The notes below the pieces were generated by a model. The model was not told the origin of the DNA. It ran no database searches and saw nothing but the letters and a program-made list of their open reading frames with translations. From Allobosea sp. AAP35 (GTDB taxonomy: Bacteria; Pseudomonadota; Alphaproteobacteria; Rhizobiales; Beijerinckiaceae), in the NCBI RefSeq assembly GCF_001295925.1, contig NZ_LJHQ01000037.1, positions 124,001 to 188,000 of the forward strand: a stretch of 64,000 nucleotides of DNA, read 5' to 3'. Shown one piece after another: positions 62,692-64,000 of the stretch (position 1 is the stretch's first letter; each line of letters begins with the position of its first letter). Both the position numbers and the translations under genes were made by a program.

Positions 62692-63996
62692 TCAACGATA
62701 CAGATCCGCCCGCGTCAGCGGCAGTCCCGAGGCGCCCTTGCGGCGCTTCGAGACCAGCGTCTGGTTGACGAGCGCGCCACCGCGCTCGAAGGCGAGCGAG
62801 CAGCCGGCGAGATAGAGCAGCCACATCCGGGTGCGCTCGGGGCCGATCTCGGCTTCGGCCTCGGCCTTGCGCGCGTCAAGCCGCTCCCACCACAGCCGCG
62901 TCGTGCGCTGGTAATGCTCGCGCCAGCCCTCGACATCGTGCACCTCGAAGCCATGGCGTTCGAGATTGGTGATCGACATGCCCAGATGGTCGAGTTCGCC
63001 GCCGGGGAAGATGTAGCGCACCAGGGCGCGGTACTCGGCCGGCATCCGGTTGAAGGCCTTGTCGGTCTTCTTGGCGCGGCGGGAAATGGTGTGGTGCAGA
63101 TAGAGGCCGCGCGGGCGCAGCAGCCGGTTCACTGCCCGGAAATAGTCGGGATGGTTGCGGATACCGACCTGCTCGAACATGCCGATGGACGAGATCTTGT
63201 CGAACTGCCCCTCCATCTGCGTGTAGTCCTGGAGGTGGAGCGTGACGCGGTCGGTGAGGCCGAGCCGCTCGACCTTCTCCCGCGCGAGCTTGAGCTGTTC
63301 CTCGGCCAGCGTGACGCCATGGGCCTCGACCCCGTAGTGCTGGGCGGCATGGCAGACCAGCGCGCCCCAGCCGCAGCCGATGTCGAGAAAGCGGTCGCCC
63401 GGTTTCAGGCGCAGCTTGCGGCAGATCATGTCGAGCTTGTCGCGCTGGGCGCGGCCGATGTCGCCATGGTCCTCGGTGAAATAGGCGCAGGTGTAGACCA
63501 TCTCCTCGTCGAGGAAGAGCCGGTAGAAGGCGTTCGAGACGTCGTAGTGATAGGCGACATTGGCCTTGTTGGTCGCCGGTGCGCCATCACGCGCGATTTC
63601 GTCGCCCTTGCGATGATCGATGGGGCTCGTGGCAGCGCCCGGCGCGAAGATGAAGCGGCGGAATACGTCGAAAACGGCGGCCTTCGGGATCGACCGGGCG
63701 AGACGGCCGATCTTGCCCTCGGGCCGCGCCGTGGCGAGATCGAAGATCGAGCCATTCAGCAGGGCGATCCGGTCGCTGATATGCAGGTTGAGCAGCGTGT
63801 CGAGTTTCGGCTTGCGGATCAGCGCCGCGACCGCGCCGGAATCGCGAATGGCGATGGCGAGCCCATCATCGGGCCAACCTGCCGGAACGCGACTGCCGTC
63901 CCAGAGCCGGAAGCCGAGTTTCAGCCCGAGCTTCTCATGCGCCTGGGTGAGGAGATGCCGCAAGGCTGCGACGCGCTTCTGCTCTGAGTCCATCAT
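62692..63996 (-). CDS. cfa: Cyclopropane-fatty-acyl-phospholipid synthase
   Basis: A 434-residue SAM-dependent enzyme that cyclopropanates unsaturated lipid chains in the inner membrane. Marks: an N-terminal lipid-binding-like part (LNLHISDRIALLNGSIFDL), then AYHYDVSNAFYRLFLDEEMVYTCAYF, the SAM motif FLDIGCGWGALVCHAA and the later SIGMFEQVG and YFRAVNRLLRPRGLYLHHTI. The start (ATG 63996, with a second ATG at 63993) is four bases from the window edge, so its upstream signals are not visible. CFA synthases are often stationary-phase induced. Confidence 0.95.
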   Translation of the reverse strand: MMDSEQKRVAALRHLLTQAHEKLGLKLGFRLWDGSRVPAGWPDDGLAIAIRDSGAVAALIRKPKLDTLLNLHISDRIALLNGSIFDLATARPEGKIGRLARSIPKAAVFDVFRRFIFAPGAATSPIDHRKGDEIARDGAPATNKANVAYHYDVSNAFYRLFLDEEMVYTCAYFTEDHGDIGRAQRDKLDMICRKLRLKPGDRFLDIGCGWGALVCHAAQHYGVEAHGVTLAEEQLKLAREKVERLGLTDRVTLHLQDYTQMEGQFDKISSIGMFEQVGIRNHPDYFRAVNRLLRPRGLYLHHTISRRAKKTDKAFNRMPAEYRALVRYIFPGGELDHLGMSITNLERHGFEVHDVEGWREHYQRTTRLWWERLDARKAEAEAEIGPERTRMWLLYLAGCSLAFERGGALVNQTLVSKRRKGASGLPLTRADLYR

Positions 63997-64000
63997 GATC

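Noticed and set aside
1-64000. tRNA, rRNA, CRISPR arrays, insertion sequences, integrases, prophage genes
   Set aside because: No clover-leaf candidate, spaced direct repeats, transposase or integrase motifs were seen by eye; a tool scan could still find a small tRNA.

Overview
The window is one chromosomal stretch of a high-GC alphaproteobacterium, most likely of the order Hyphomicrobiales (Rhizobiales); Bosea or a close relative is my best guess. The pointers are dense G+C-rich coding, DUF6894 proteins, ligD with two ku genes, HWE/HisKA_2 kinases, a pqqABCDE operon, CcrM-type GANTC sites, and EcfG-like promoters (GGAAC, 16-17 bp, NGTT). I see no tRNA, rRNA, insertion sequence, prophage or CRISPR array. 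Nothing looks recently transferred, and coding density is very high, with many 4-bp ATGA/GTGA overlaps.

Layout. 1-2345: end of an amidohydrolase gene, then a gamma-glutamyltransferase. 2458-5020: two small stress-type proteins and treZ. 5076-13791 (minus): the GlgE-pathway operon glgE-treS/maltokinase-glgB, which converts trehalose to maltose, then maltose-1-phosphate, then branched alpha-glucan. 13995-21943: DUF4142 protein, ligD, two tail-to-tail ku genes and several small envelope or stress proteins. 22465-29515: exonuclease III, a KaiC-like ATPase overlapping a hybrid kinase, a Crp-family regulator and an HWE kinase. 29531-35970 (minus): a seven-gene overlapping cluster of four glycosyltransferases, a PIG-L deacetylase, a methyltransferase and an acyl-CoA-dehydrogenase-like flavoprotein, downstream of a manganese catalase (36053-36976). 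37242-44631: a large FAD/NAD(P)-binding protein, a histidine kinase whose membrane domain matches the plant ethylene-binding domain, a SpoIIAA-like protein, an alkyladenine glycosylase, a zinc alcohol dehydrogenase, an L,D-transpeptidase and a SemiSWEET. 44697-49645: pqqABCDE and an exported PQQ-type sugar dehydrogenase. 49661-56235: metabolic and housekeeping genes plus a membrane flippase-like protein. 56375-60421: haem utilisation genes (hutX and an IsdG-like monooxygenase facing hmuTUV) around an AT-rich palindrome. 60551-63996: a second L,D-transpeptidase behind four GANTC sites, a hydroxyacid dehydrogenase, a DUF2853 protein and cyclopropane fatty acid synthase.

How it fits together. 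Much of the first 45 kb reads as a general-stress island: trehalose/glucan turnover, NHEJ repair, manganese catalase, a zinc dehydrogenase and small DUF proteins, many with a well-placed EcfG-like promoter. The most unusual items are the ethylene-receptor-like kinase (copper ligands kept, two polar binding-pocket residues changed), the uncharacterised seven-gene glycoconjugate cluster, and the distributed stress promoters, one of which reads in both directions. Functions are assigned from recognised motifs and remembered family features; no database search was run.
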